A stretch of 64,000 nucleotides of DNA from Gluconobacter japonicus (GCF_002723975.1 NZ_BEWO01000001.1:1-64000); one strand, 5' to 3'. Counted from the first letter of the stretch, positions 43,852 to 53,157 are shown. Notes: generated by a model from the letters alone, not told the origin. Translations and numbers: made by a program.

Positions 43852-44195
43852 TTTTCCGCACTCTTACGTAGGGCTTTCCGGAGATCTTCCTGAAGCAGAG
43901 AAAAATCGCGTCGGCGCGTGCCGTCTCGACCGATCAGGACAAAGTCTCCTGTTGGAAGACCGTCCTCACGCGCCACAAGACGCAACGCCTCTCTGAGGCG
44001 GCGTTTTGTGCGGTTTCGGATGACCGAATTCCCGACCTTTTTCGTGACCGTAAACCCGACACGACTTTCAGGCTGGGTATCATCCTGCAGAATCTGCACA
44101 ACCATTCCCGGAGTGGCGACTTTACGCCCTTTGCCGGCAACACGCAGAAACTGCGGCCGCTTTTTCAGGCGGCCAACTGTAAAGTTCGCGCTCAG
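43848..44195 (-). CDS. rnpA: Ribonuclease P protein component, probably starting at CTG
   Basis: The protein subunit of RNase P, which removes tRNA 5' leaders. The conserved core is [27 protein letters not shown]. The first ATG in frame (44105) would give only 85 residues and miss the family N-terminus. That N-terminus is clearly encoded upstream in the same frame as [23 protein letters not shown]. No ATG, GTG or TTG lies between it and rpmH. The best start is CTG at 44195-44193, which overlaps the rpmH stop as CTGA and yields about 115 residues, the normal length. A second CTG at 44168 (before KKRPQF) is possible. The core call is certain; the start is inferred. Confidence 0.85.
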   Translation of the reverse strand: MSANFTVGRLKKRPQFLRVAGKGRKVATPGMVVQILQDDTQPESRVGFTVTKKVGNSVIRNRTKRRLREALRLVAREDGLPTGDFVLIGRDGTRRRDFSLLQEDLRKALRKSAEK

Positions 44196-44326
44196 GCGGA
44201 AAGCTTCGAGCGACCCTTGGTGCGGCGGTTTGCCAGCACGCGACGGCCACCGACTGTAGCAGAACGTGCACGGAAACCGTGACGACGCTTACGAACCAGC
44301 TTGGAGGGTTGATACGTGCGCTTCAT
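44192..44326 (-). CDS. rpmH: 50S ribosomal protein L34
   Basis: A 44-residue protein beginning [20 protein letters not shown] and ending [10 protein letters not shown], the typical highly basic L34. AAGGA precedes ATG 44326. It is the first gene of a unit with rnpA, yidD, yidC, engB and argB; its stop overlaps the inferred rnpA start. A good promoter (44414-44442) lies about 90 bases upstream. Confidence 0.97.
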   Translation of the reverse strand: MKRTYQPSKLVRKRRHGFRARSATVGGRRVLANRRTKGRSKLSA

Positions 44327-44413
44327 GACATCGATCCTTTAAAACCATGCAGACGCCCCTCTGGACATCCGCGTCGATCGGGCGCACGAAACGCCCGGTG
44401 AATGAGACCCGGG

Positions 44414-44442
44414 CTTGTACTCACCGGGTCCATGCGTGTCAA
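44414..44442 (-). promoter_or_regulatory. Sigma-70 type promoter for the rpmH operon
   Basis: On the minus strand, TTGACA (44442-44437) is followed after exactly 17 bases by TACAAG (44419-44414). A consensus -35 with ideal spacing fits a strong ribosomal-protein promoter. It gives a leader of about 80 bases before rpmH. Confidence 0.7.
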
Positions 44443-44468
44443 TGCCAGAGCGCCAGGAAGCTGAGGAT

Positions 44469-44678
44469 ATGAGCCAAAAACCGACTCCAACACCGTCTCA
44501 GACGGTCGAATCCAGCGCATTCCGCCACGATTTGCGAAATGCCCTGTCCCCTGCCCTGCTCTGCGCCGACATTCTGTCATCCCACACAGACGATTCTGTA
44601 CGCCAGAACGCAGAGACGATCATTCAGTCCCTGGAAAAAGCTCTCAGTCTTCTGAAGACGTCGGCTTCTTCTCGATAA
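44469..44678 (+). CDS. Mini H-box protein resembling a lone histidine-kinase DHp segment
   Basis: A 69-residue protein beginning MSQKPTPTPS. Residues 16-34 read FRHDLRNALSPALLCADIL, closely like the phospho-accepting H-box (HDLRN-L) of sensor kinases. A second predicted helix (VRQNAETIIQSLEKALSLLK) would complete a two-helix hairpin. There is no ATPase domain, membrane segment or receiver nearby. AGGAAG lies eight bases before ATG 44469. Its 3' end overlaps the convergent gloA gene by 35 bases, and its start is just past the rpmH promoter. It may be a phosphotransfer or dimerisation module; function is unknown. Confidence 0.6.
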   Translation: MSQKPTPTPSQTVESSAFRHDLRNALSPALLCADILSSHTDDSVRQNAETIIQSLEKALSLLKTSASSR

Positions 44679-45051
44679 GCTCGATCTTGTACCCATCCGG
44701 GTCCTGCACGAAGGCAATAATGATCGTTCCGAACTTCAACGGCCCTGCCTCGCGCGTTACAGTGCCACCACCCGAGCGGACAGTCTCAACCAACGCCGCC
44801 ACATCGGGCACGCCAATCGCAAAGTGCCCGAACCCTGTACCGACTTCATAGTCGGCGTCCTGATCCCAGTTATAGGTCAGTTCGATTTCGGCCTGTCCGT
44901 GCTCGTTATCCGCGAATCCGATAAAGACCAGCGTATAACGCCCTTCGCGAACCTCTTTGCGACGCAGTTCCTTCATTCCCAGAAGGCTGTAGAACGCCAG
45001 ACTGCGATCAATGTCCCGGATGCGGACCATCGTGTGCAGGAATGTGCTCAT
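44644..45051 (-). CDS. gloA: Lactoylglutathione lyase (glyoxalase I)
   Basis: A 135-residue metalloenzyme that isomerises the methylglyoxal-glutathione hemithioacetal. Hallmarks are HTMVRIRDIDRSLAFYSLLGM (metal His), LVFIGFADNEHGQAEIELTYNW (metal Glu), GFGHFAIGVPDV (metal His) and FVQDPDGYKIELIE (metal Glu). Its start overlaps the lpxI stop by four bases, so it is the last gene of the envelope convoy, at the place where lpxB is often found. Confidence 0.96.
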   Translation of the reverse strand: MSTFLHTMVRIRDIDRSLAFYSLLGMKELRRKEVREGRYTLVFIGFADNEHGQAEIELTYNWDQDADYEVGTGFGHFAIGVPDVAALVETVRSGGGTVTREAGPLKFGTIIIAFVQDPDGYKIELIEKKPTSSED

Positions 45052-45893
45052 TTTTCTTCCTTAAGATCTTCGGTCGTCAGCCCATAAAGAAACAGCCCGT
45101 ACCGGTCAGCCAAAGCCACGCAGCGATCCGGGTCTGTCAGAAGGGTTACACCAGGCTGAAACGCCACCCCACGCAATCCGTTCCGGGCAGCATTTTCAAG
45201 AGTTTCCGGGCCAATCGTGGGCATATCCGCCCTCAGATCCTGCCCACTCTTGGGCATCTTGATAAGAACACCCCCGCTGCCAGCCTGCATTAACTTGCCG
45301 CAACGACCCAGCATGGCATCCGTACCTTCAAGGGCTTCAACAGCAAGCACCAGGCCGCTCTGCACCACACACCCTTGCCCGATGTCCAGCGCTGCCATCG
45401 CACGCAGAACCTGTACACCTCGCGCGATATCCTGACGGGCCTGTTCATCAGGAAGAACACGTCCAAGCGTTCCGCTCCGGCCCGTGGCATGATCCAGAAA
45501 TTCATGCGCTCCGCGGACAATGAAGCCTTCTTCCCCCAGAACCCGGACAACCGCGCCCAGCAGACCATCATCACCCAGGAAAATGGCTCGTCCTAGACGA
45601 GCAAGAATTCGAGCGCCCTCTGCATCAGGTCGAAGGTCGCGCCACGCGGGACGCCTTACAGGACCGATCAGAACCAGTTCACGACAACCATGCTTTTTAA
45701 GCGCAGCCAGGGTCTCGCCAACTGCTGCAAGACGAATGATCTCATGCGGGTAAGGGGCCAAAAGGGCTGTATCTGCAAAATCCCGGAAGCCGACGACGAA
45801 AACCGACTTTCCTTTTTCCAGAGCAGCCGCAGCCACCTGTGCAGGCAAGGGGCCTGCCCCGGCCAGAATACCGACGCACCCTCCCCCTGGCAT
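45048..45893 (-). CDS. lpxI: UDP-2,3-diacylglucosamine diphosphatase LpxI
   Basis: A 281-residue LpxI (DUF1009) that cleaves UDP-2,3-diacylglucosamine to lipid X, replacing LpxH in alphaproteobacteria. Motifs are VGILAGAGPLPAQVA, LVLIGPVRRPAWRDLRPD, GDDGLLGAVVRVLGEEGF and LIKMPKSGQDLRADMPTIGPET, with the conserved C-terminal GVAFQPG. It starts two bases after the lpxA stop and overlaps gloA. Confidence 0.95.
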   Translation of the reverse strand: MPGGGCVGILAGAGPLPAQVAAAALEKGKSVFVVGFRDFADTALLAPYPHEIIRLAAVGETLAALKKHGCRELVLIGPVRRPAWRDLRPDAEGARILARLGRAIFLGDDGLLGAVVRVLGEEGFIVRGAHEFLDHATGRSGTLGRVLPDEQARQDIARGVQVLRAMAALDIGQGCVVQSGLVLAVEALEGTDAMLGRCGKLMQAGSGGVLIKMPKSGQDLRADMPTIGPETLENAARNGLRGVAFQPGVTLLTDPDRCVALADRYGLFLYGLTTEDLKEEK

Positions 45894-45895
45894 AC

Positions 45896-46753
45896 TCAGG
45901 CTCCTTCGGTTTCGGACAGCCCCTCATTCCGGGCTACGCGCGTTAGTCCACGGCGGCTCGGCGCTTCCATAAAATCAAGCATTTCTGCAATGCGCTGCAA
46001 ATGCCCATATTCACGACGAACTTCTGCGATCCGGGCTTCCAGAACAACATCCGTGCTCCCGTGACGGGGATACAACGTCCGGAATGCCCGACGCATGGCC
46101 TGCATCTCATCCGGCCCAACACCGGATCGCTTCAACCCGATCCAGTTCAAACCAACAAGACGGGCGCGGTTGCCGAGAACGCTGCCATAGGGGATGACAT
46201 CCATCTCGACCCCACAGACCCCACCAACAACCGCGCCACGACCGATGCGAACGAACTGATGAAGCGCAGCTGACCCCATGACCTTGGCGTCATCAGCAAT
46301 TTCAACATGCCCCCCCATGACGACATTGTTCACGATGATCACGCGATCACCCAGAACACAGTCATGAGCCACATGGGCATTGGCCATGATCAGACAGAAT
46401 GCACCGATCTTGGTCAGAGCATGTCCCTGTGCCGTTCCACGATGAATCGTCACGTTCTCACGAATGACCGTGTTTGCCCCAATCTCACAAAGCGTTGGCT
46501 CGCCGGCATATTTGAGATCCTGCGGCGCCATCCCGATCGTGACGAAAGGATAAACCTCCACTCCTTCGCGAAGGGTGGTATGACCATCGACGATAACCGA
46601 AGCATGCAGGTGCACACCGTCGCCAAGCGTCACATGAGGTCCAACCATACACCACGGACCAATACGGACGTTATCTCCAATCCGCGCACGCTCATCGACA
46701 AGAGCGGTCGCATGGATCTCGGCACTCTCGGATCGTTTTCCTGCAATCTGCAT
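45896..46753 (-). CDS. lpxA: UDP-N-acetylglucosamine O-acyltransferase LpxA
   Basis: A 285-residue left-handed beta-helix enzyme that adds the first 3-hydroxyacyl chain to UDP-GlcNAc. The hexapeptide core includes GPWCMVGPHVTLGDGVHLH, ENVTIHRGTAQG, NAHVAHDCVLGDRVIIVNNV (catalytic His) and GGHVEIADDAKVMG. A helical C-terminus follows. It lies four bases after fabZ and two before lpxI. Confidence 0.97.
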   Translation of the reverse strand: MQIAGKRSESAEIHATALVDERARIGDNVRIGPWCMVGPHVTLGDGVHLHASVIVDGHTTLREGVEVYPFVTIGMAPQDLKYAGEPTLCEIGANTVIRENVTIHRGTAQGHALTKIGAFCLIMANAHVAHDCVLGDRVIIVNNVVMGGHVEIADDAKVMGSAALHQFVRIGRGAVVGGVCGVEMDVIPYGSVLGNRARLVGLNWIGLKRSGVGPDEMQAMRRAFRTLYPRHGSTDVVLEARIAEVRREYGHLQRIAEMLDFMEAPSRRGLTRVARNEGLSETEGA

Positions 46754-46757
46754 CAGT

Positions 46758-47276
46758 TCAGCCCATGATCATGGCACTGAAGGTTGCCTCTGCAACGGCA
46801 ACGCCGTCAACACGGGCAATACCCTTGAACTTCCAGACATTCGCCCTGGAACGCTCCTTGACCACCTCAATGCGAAGCTGATCACCTGGCCCCACAGGAC
46901 GGCGGAACTTAGCCCCCTCAATGGTCATGAAATACACCAGCTTGCCTTCAAAAGCCTTGCCCAGCGTCAAAACAACCAGTGTTGCTGCCGTTTGGGCCAT
47001 GGCTTCGATGATCAAAACACCTGGCATCACCGGATGAGAGGGAAAATGTCCCTGAAAGAAAGGCTCATTCACCGTGACATTCTTGATGCCAACAGCAGAT
47101 TCACCTGCCTTGATTTCCTGCATCTTGTCGATCAGGAGGAAAGGATAGCGATGAGGGATCGCCTGCATGATCTGCAGAATGTCGATGCTCTCAGGAACCT
47201 GATGTGTTCCTGATGCCCCTTCTGCCGGGGTCGTCTTTTCAGCCGGAGCGTCCACTCGATCCATCTTCTTCACCAT
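46758..47276 (-). CDS. fabZ: 3-hydroxyacyl-ACP dehydratase FabZ
   Basis: A 172-residue hotdog-fold dehydratase of fatty acid synthesis. The catalytic His is in FFQGHFPSHPVMPGV and the Glu in IEAMAQTAATL; IPHRYPFLLIDKM is the family start. A non-conserved N-terminal extension of about 30 residues (EKTTPAEGASGTHQ) is present. ATG 47276 has GAAAGGG upstream. It sits between lpxD (103 bases) and lpxA. Confidence 0.96.
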   Translation of the reverse strand: MVKKMDRVDAPAEKTTPAEGASGTHQVPESIDILQIMQAIPHRYPFLLIDKMQEIKAGESAVGIKNVTVNEPFFQGHFPSHPVMPGVLIIEAMAQTAATLVVLTLGKAFEGKLVYFMTIEGAKFRRPVGPGDQLRIEVVKERSRANVWKFKGIARVDGVAVAEATFSAMIMG

Positions 47277-47379
47277 AACCCTTTCGGGGGAAATCTTGTC
47301 AGTTTTCTGCTCTCCGAGCAGTACGATGGGCCTCCCTTAGCAAAACTGGCCAAGGGATACCATCCATCACCCGTTCAGG

Positions 47380-48429
47380 TCAGTCGGAGCTCTTCTTGGA
47401 GAGCTTCCGCAACGTCGCCACGTTCCGGAAAAACTCACGGAACGGCATGGCCGGACTGCCGATGACATCCGCCCCTGCATCAACATCGGACATAACGCCG
47501 CATTGCGCGCCGACGCGGGCCTTATCCCCGATCTTGATATGACCGATCAGGCCCGCCTGGGCAGCAATCGTCACAAAATCACCAAGCTCGGTGGAACCGG
47601 AAATACCAGCCTGTGAAACCACGATGCAGCATCGACCCAACTGAGCATTGTGACCAATCTGCACCAGATTATCGATCCGCGTCCCTGCTCCAATAACCGT
47701 ATCCCGCATGGACCCTCGGTCAATGGTGGAGTTGGCACCGATTTCGACATCGTCTCCGATCACGACCAACCCAAGCTGAGGAACAGTTTCGAAGCCCCCC
47801 GGACCGACAGCGAAGCCAAAACCGTCCTGCCCAATACGGGCACCTGGATACAACGTCACCCGATGACCGACACGCGCATGCGTCAGACTGACATGACTGC
47901 CAATCCGGCAGCGCTCGCCAACCTCAACGCTTCGTCCAATCATGGCGTGCGCCCCGATCAGACTTCCACTGCCAATCTTCGCGCCATCTTCAATAACGGC
48001 AAACGGCCCGATCTCAACATTATCGCCGATCTCAGCCTTCTCACTTACGTAGGCCGAAGGATGCCGAACACCGCTCGAAGACGGGGCTGGATGAAACGCT
48101 GCTGCAATTCGCGCCCAGGCAAGATAAGGCGTCTTGCAGACCAAACCAGCGGTCCGGGCTGGCAGCTTGTCAGCAAAAGCCGGAGCAAGAATAACTGCAC
48201 CAGCCTTCGTGTTTTCCAGTAACGGCAAATAACGCCGGTTATCCAGAAAACTGACATCTTCAGGCCCTGCAACATGCAGAGGAGCGACACCACGAAACAA
48301 TGCGGTCTCATTCTGGCCTTCTGCAGCGGGACGCACATCACTTCCAGACACTTCCGCCAGACGGGCGAGCCCAAAAGGCCCGGCCCTCAGGAAAAAGCGC
48401 TCGTCGCCCGGACGGGTCTCGGTAGACAT
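47380..48429 (-). CDS. lpxD: UDP-3-O-acylglucosamine N-acyltransferase LpxD
   Basis: A 349-residue enzyme that adds the second 3-hydroxyacyl chain in lipid A synthesis. An N-terminal uridine-binding domain ([16 protein letters not shown]) precedes the left-handed beta-helix ([56 protein letters not shown] with catalytic His). The start may be ATG 48429 or GTG 48441 (GAGG nine bases upstream); the difference is four residues. It follows ompH by 23 bases or fewer. Confidence 0.96.
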   Translation of the reverse strand: MSTETRPGDERFFLRAGPFGLARLAEVSGSDVRPAAEGQNETALFRGVAPLHVAGPEDVSFLDNRRYLPLLENTKAGAVILAPAFADKLPARTAGLVCKTPYLAWARIAAAFHPAPSSSGVRHPSAYVSEKAEIGDNVEIGPFAVIEDGAKIGSGSLIGAHAMIGRSVEVGERCRIGSHVSLTHARVGHRVTLYPGARIGQDGFGFAVGPGGFETVPQLGLVVIGDDVEIGANSTIDRGSMRDTVIGAGTRIDNLVQIGHNAQLGRCCIVVSQAGISGSTELGDFVTIAAQAGLIGHIKIGDKARVGAQCGVMSDVDAGADVIGSPAMPFREFFRNVATLRKLSKKSSD

Positions 48430-48452
48430 CGTATCACCCACAGGCTCGAACC

Positions 48453-49370
48453 TCAGTGATGCTGACGGAGAACGGACTCAGGCTGTGCCGGTGCTGCAGC
48501 AGCCGGAGCCTGCTCAGGCCCTTGCGGACTACGCTGCTCGTCAGCCGTGGTGGGCATCTTGCCAGACTTTGCAAGCTGCTCCGGATCAACGCCCTCACCC
48601 GGAATAAAGACATGCGGCAGCGTTTTATTCAGCTGGTTCGCAACTTCTTCCGTGATGTCCTGCTCGCCAACATGCAACACAACCTGTTCTGCATGCAGAA
48701 CAAGATTCATGTTATGCGCACCAGCAACAGCCGCAATGATGCCATTGCCCTGCTCAAGCTCGCGCTCGATCTGGTGGAAAGCAACCTGGGCGGCTTCCTG
48801 AATGATGCGAGCCTGATTGCCGAAATCGCGCTGATCCTTGGCGCGACGCTCCTGCAAGTGACGCTCCCGAAGCTGGATCTGATCCGCCGTCAGGGTACGG
48901 GCCTCGGACTGCAGCTTCTGCTGCTCTCCACGCCAGGCCCCTTCTTCGCGCTGCACGGCCTGAGCCAGCTTGTCACGACGTGTACCCAGAACCTGCTGGA
49001 TTTCCTGTGCCGCAGAGGACATCTGCATGACAGCCTGAACATTAATCACACCGATAATCGCTGCTGGCGGCGGAGCAGCCTTGGCAACTGTAGGCGGATT
49101 CGGAATCGGCGGCAGAGGGAGAACCGGCGGCGCCTGCTGCGTATTCGGAGCCCCCTGATCTTCTTCAGCCGGGGCTTCTGCTGCAACTGGTACGCTGCGA
49201 CGAGGCGCTGGCCGCGCAACCGGAGCAGAAGCCTCCGGATGAGCAGCCTTCGGAACAAACCAGCCACCATTATTGGCAGACTGAGCGTGAGCGGAAGGAG
49301 CAACGGCAAGGATCGTCGCCGCCAGAAGCGCACCGGCTGAAACCGGGCGCATCAGGGAATGAAGGGTCAT
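48453..49370 (-). CDS. OmpH/Skp family periplasmic chaperone with long Pro/Ala-rich arms
   Basis: A 305-residue secreted protein with a signal peptide (ending PSAHA). The OmpH/Skp domain (about 112-265) has [24 protein letters not shown] followed by a long charged coiled coil ([38 protein letters not shown]). Skp holds unfolded outer-membrane proteins for BamA. Before the domain is a Pro/Ala-rich stretch of about 80 residues and after it an Ala/Gln/Pro-rich tail of about 40, so the protein is nearly twice E. coli Skp (161). ATG 49370 has AGAGG upstream. It follows bamA, the usual order. Confidence 0.9.
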   Translation of the reverse strand: MTLHSLMRPVSAGALLAATILAVAPSAHAQSANNGGWFVPKAAHPEASAPVARPAPRRSVPVAAEAPAEEDQGAPNTQQAPPVLPLPPIPNPPTVAKAAPPPAAIIGVINVQAVMQMSSAAQEIQQVLGTRRDKLAQAVQREEGAWRGEQQKLQSEARTLTADQIQLRERHLQERRAKDQRDFGNQARIIQEAAQVAFHQIERELEQGNGIIAAVAGAHNMNLVLHAEQVVLHVGEQDITEEVANQLNKTLPHVFIPGEGVDPEQLAKSGKMPTTADEQRSPQGPEQAPAAAAPAQPESVLRQHH

Positions 49371-49427
49371 GACCACCTCTGGAGAAGGGGATAAAATTGC
49401 GTGAGTCTTGAAATCAGGCACGCAGTC

Positions 49428-52010
49428 TTAGAACTGCTGCCCGAAGCCAAAGCGCAGCGGGTAAAGGCGATCGCCCTTTTCCTTACGCAGCGGAATAGCA
49501 CCGTCAATGTTCACGAGACCGAACGGGCTCTTCCAGGAAATACCAAGACCCGTAGAAACACGAGGCGTCAGGGTGTCACCCGTGATCGGGGTGTACGGGT
49601 AGTCTGACTGATTGCGACGGGAGTAATCCGTGTACTTGTTCTTCACACGGACACTGGCCAAGCTGCCGGCATCCAGGAAGTAACGCCCTGCAATACCCAG
49701 ATCGTCTCCCATCGGAAGTGGGAAGTTGACCTGTGCAGAAGCCGTATACATGAAGCGGCCACCCAACAGATCTTCCTGTCCCTGAGACGGAAGATAATTA
49801 CATTTACCAGCGCTTGTAAGGCCATTGCAGATATGGCCAGAGCGAGGTCCGACACCACCCTGCAGGAAGCCTCGCAGGTTTTCACCACCAAGATAGAAGT
49901 TATCAATGATATTCCGGCGCCCACTGGAACTCCAGTCGCCCATATATCCAACGCCACCCTTGAACTGCACGGTCCAGTCATGATTGCCCATGATCCGATC
50001 CAGCGGGATGTAGTAAGCACCATCCGCCTTGACACGATAGTACTTGGCGTCGCCGCCCAAACCAGCAAAATCACCACCAACCTTCATCATGTATCCTTCA
50101 TGAGGATTCATGCGACGATCACGACGATCGTAGGTCAAAGAGGTGCTCAACTGGGAAAGAACCGACCATCCGGCAGATTGCTGCACGTAAATGGAAGGAG
50201 CCCACTGCATCAGATCAGGGTCTTTAGCAATGGCGGCAGCATCATAGAAGTTACCAACCTGACGATCGACCAGTGTGTAGCTGAAAGACTGCGAAAGATA
50301 GCGGTTATACGCATATCCAAGACGCAGGCTCATACCATACTGGGACTCTTTATAGCTCTGATATGTCTGGTAATTGTTCTGGATGAAGTAGAAGTCAGCA
50401 CCAGCAACAAGGTTACGGTTCAGGAAGTACGGGTCCGTAATGGAGATGTCAGCCTGCTTCTCGTAATAGGCAACCGTTCCGGAAATACCGGCGTCGATAC
50501 CCGTTCCCAGCATGTTATGCTGCTTGATCGAGGCATTACCCAGCACACCGACGTCCGTTGAGTAACCGCCACCCAGCGAGAACTCACCTGTCGGCTTTTC
50601 AACAACGTTCGCTGCAACGTTGACGCGATCAGGCGCAGAACCCTGCGTCTGATCAACTGAGACCGTGCTGAAATATCCAAGATCCTGCAGAGCTAGTTTG
50701 GAATATTTCTTGTCAAACGGGGTGTACGGGTCCCCCTCAGCCATCGGCAGATTACGGCGGATCACGTTATCACGCGTGATGGTATTGCCGTTGATGTCGA
50801 TGCGCTCGACATACACATGCGGGCCTTCAGTCACGTCGAAGAGCAAATCCACAATCCGTTTCTCAGGATTACGGGCAATTTCAGAACGCACCATGGCGAA
50901 GGGATGCCCCTGCGCCTGCAGCCATTCCTGCATGTCTGTCGTGTTGTGCTGGATCGCAGTGCCATCATAAATCTGATGCTTGAACAACTGGATCTTGGGT
51001 CGCACCATTTCAGGCGTCACATGACGCACGTTGGAGCGAACGTCCATCTTGCCGATACGATACTGATCGCCTTCATGGATGGTGAACGTCACATAGAAAG
51101 ACTTGTGATCAGGAGAAAGCTCTCCCGTCGCGTCCACCATGTGGAAATCAACATATCCATTATGCAGATAGAAGCGGCGCAGCAACTCGGCATCGTACTT
51201 GATGCGTTCAGGATTATATTCATCCGAAGAGGAGAAGAACCGGTACCAGGCATTTTCCTTGGAGGAAATCACCTGTGCCAGACGAGCTTCACTGAACGCA
51301 TGGTTGCCCACAAACACAATTTTGTGGATCAGCGTCTGCTGGGCCTCATTGATTTTGAAGACCACATCCACACGGTTGTGTGACAGCTTGATGATCTGTG
51401 GCGTAACCGTCGCACCGAAGCGCGCTTTTCCAGCATACTGGTTCAGGATCTTCTGACGGTCGGCAGCTGTGGTCTGGGACGAGAAGACAGCGCGGGGACG
51501 AAGGCTGATTTCCTTGCGGAGATCTTCGTCCTTCAGCGCATGATTACCCTCAAAGACAATCCGGTTGACGATAGGATTCTCAACCAGATTGACCAGAAGC
51601 GTGTTGCCATCACGATGAAGCGTAACGTCCTTGAACAGGCCGGTCGCATAAAGCGACTTCAGAGACCGGTCGAGATCATCCTGGTTAAAAGAATCCCCCG
51701 GCTGGGCGACCATGTAAGACAGGACCGTGCTGGTTTCGATACGCGTGTTGCCAGAGACCGTAATGGCCTGGATCACGTTGTTGCCTGAGGCTGCACCGGA
51801 TGTCTGGTGCTGACGTACAGAGCGGGCCTCCGCCACGCCGAGGGCGGTCGGGAGAAGACATGCAGATGCAAGCAGCATCAGACGCATGTTCGGGGACCGG
51901 GAACCTCTTGACCGTGATCCTGACAAACCGGTTTTCCTTGTAAACAGATTTTTCGCATGCGCGTGAGACGATACGCCATTGGCGGAGGTATCCGAAAATC
52001 CCCCCACCAT
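49428..52010 (-). CDS. bamA: Outer-membrane protein assembly factor BamA
   Basis: An 860-residue BamA that folds and inserts outer-membrane beta-barrels. Five POTRA domains (about 85-430) start with NNVIQAITVSGNTRIETSTV. A 16-strand barrel follows and ends FGFGQQF with terminal Phe; the L6 motif is in the region FYLGGENLRGFLQGGVGPR. ATG 52010 has GAAGGGAGAT upstream, giving about 40 polar residues before the hydrophobic signal segment (MRLMLLASACLLPTALG). An internal ATG at 51887 would give a normal signal peptide but lacks a ribosome site. It lies between rseP and ompH. Confidence 0.96.
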   Translation of the reverse strand: MVGGFSDTSANGVSSHAHAKNLFTRKTGLSGSRSRGSRSPNMRLMLLASACLLPTALGVAEARSVRQHQTSGAASGNNVIQAITVSGNTRIETSTVLSYMVAQPGDSFNQDDLDRSLKSLYATGLFKDVTLHRDGNTLLVNLVENPIVNRIVFEGNHALKDEDLRKEISLRPRAVFSSQTTAADRQKILNQYAGKARFGATVTPQIIKLSHNRVDVVFKINEAQQTLIHKIVFVGNHAFSEARLAQVISSKENAWYRFFSSSDEYNPERIKYDAELLRRFYLHNGYVDFHMVDATGELSPDHKSFYVTFTIHEGDQYRIGKMDVRSNVRHVTPEMVRPKIQLFKHQIYDGTAIQHNTTDMQEWLQAQGHPFAMVRSEIARNPEKRIVDLLFDVTEGPHVYVERIDINGNTITRDNVIRRNLPMAEGDPYTPFDKKYSKLALQDLGYFSTVSVDQTQGSAPDRVNVAANVVEKPTGEFSLGGGYSTDVGVLGNASIKQHNMLGTGIDAGISGTVAYYEKQADISITDPYFLNRNLVAGADFYFIQNNYQTYQSYKESQYGMSLRLGYAYNRYLSQSFSYTLVDRQVGNFYDAAAIAKDPDLMQWAPSIYVQQSAGWSVLSQLSTSLTYDRRDRRMNPHEGYMMKVGGDFAGLGGDAKYYRVKADGAYYIPLDRIMGNHDWTVQFKGGVGYMGDWSSSGRRNIIDNFYLGGENLRGFLQGGVGPRSGHICNGLTSAGKCNYLPSQGQEDLLGGRFMYTASAQVNFPLPMGDDLGIAGRYFLDAGSLASVRVKNKYTDYSRRNQSDYPYTPITGDTLTPRVSTGLGISWKSPFGLVNIDGAIPLRKEKGDRLYPLRFGFGQQF

Positions 52011-52056
52011 GCAAGATCTCCCTTCACTCACGAAGAGTTACGGGTCGTATCCCAAC

Positions 52057-53157
52057 CTAGCTTCCCGTGTGAAACATCCAGTGGAACAACCCGATATTTG
52101 TCAGGTCATTCACCGTGGAAAAGAGGAAAAGTGCGCCGATAAGTGCCATTCCGACCTGCATACTGACCTCTTGTACCCGTCGTGAAACAGGCCGTCCCTT
52201 GATAGCCTCAACCGCGTAAAAGATCAGTCTTCCACCATCCAGAACAGGGATTGGAAACAGGTTGATAAGGCCCAGATTGATAGACAGGAGCGCCATAAAC
52301 GACACGATGCTCGCCATGCCGTAGCTGGCAACCTGACCAGACATCTGTGCGATTCGAATCGTTCCACCAAGTTCTTTCGGACTGCGCTGCCCGGAAAGGA
52401 TCTGCCACACACCCTGCAACGTGCGTACAGACATCGTCCATGTTTCCTGCACGCCCATCACAGCCGCCTTAACCGGTGAAACAGGATGCCCAGGAGAAGC
52501 AGCAAAACCCACGCCCAGCACGCCAGTGGCATGGGAGCCACCTTTCACGGCACCGATCGTGACCGGCAACGTCAGATCTGTCCCATTACGACGAATTCCG
52601 AGAGTTGTCGTATCGTTTGGATGAGACGCGACAGTCCCCATCACATCTTCCGGACCAGCAATGGAAAGCGAGCCGATACGCGTGATCACATCACCCGTTT
52701 TCACACCGGCCTTTTCCGCAGCACTACCCGCAACAACCTGAGAAATATCATTCCGAAGTTCAGGCTTTCCAACCGTTGCGAACAAAAGCGTGAAGGCAAC
52801 GATCGCAAACAGAAAATTAAAAACCGGCCCCATGACAATCACCAGAGCCCGTGAGCCCACAGGTTTATCATGGAATGTCCGCCCCGGAATCCAGGCTGCT
52901 TTCTGCTCGTCTGTCGCGTCGTCCGGACCTTCAAACCCATGCGGCTTGACGTACCCTCCAAGCGGAATAGCGCTCAAACGCCATTCCGTTCCAGACTTGT
53001 CATACCAACGCCGCAGAGCTGGCCCGAAACCGATAGAAAACGTCTCGACCTTCACACCCCGCCACCGTGCAGCGAGGTAGTGTCCCAACTCGTGAATGAA
53101 AACCAGAATGCCCAGGATCAGAACATAGGCAATAATGGTGCGCAGAAGATCATGCAT
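52057..53157 (-). CDS. rseP: RIP zinc metalloprotease RseP
   Basis: A 366-residue site-2 protease that cleaves within membranes, for example anti-sigma factors and leftover signal peptides. The zinc motif is HELGHYLAARW (residues 23-27 HELGH), with the second ligand in PVLDGGRLIFY. One PDZ domain is visible around 115-190 (VVAGSAAEKAGVKTGDVITRIG). At 366 residues it has a single PDZ, shorter than E. coli RseP (450, two PDZ). It overlaps dxr by eight bases. Confidence 0.96.
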   Translation of the reverse strand: MHDLLRTIIAYVLILGILVFIHELGHYLAARWRGVKVETFSIGFGPALRRWYDKSGTEWRLSAIPLGGYVKPHGFEGPDDATDEQKAAWIPGRTFHDKPVGSRALVIVMGPVFNFLFAIVAFTLLFATVGKPELRNDISQVVAGSAAEKAGVKTGDVITRIGSLSIAGPEDVMGTVASHPNDTTTLGIRRNGTDLTLPVTIGAVKGGSHATGVLGVGFAASPGHPVSPVKAAVMGVQETWTMSVRTLQGVWQILSGQRSPKELGGTIRIAQMSGQVASYGMASIVSFMALLSINLGLINLFPIPVLDGGRLIFYAVEAIKGRPVSRRVQEVSMQVGMALIGALFLFSTVNDLTNIGLFHWMFHTGS

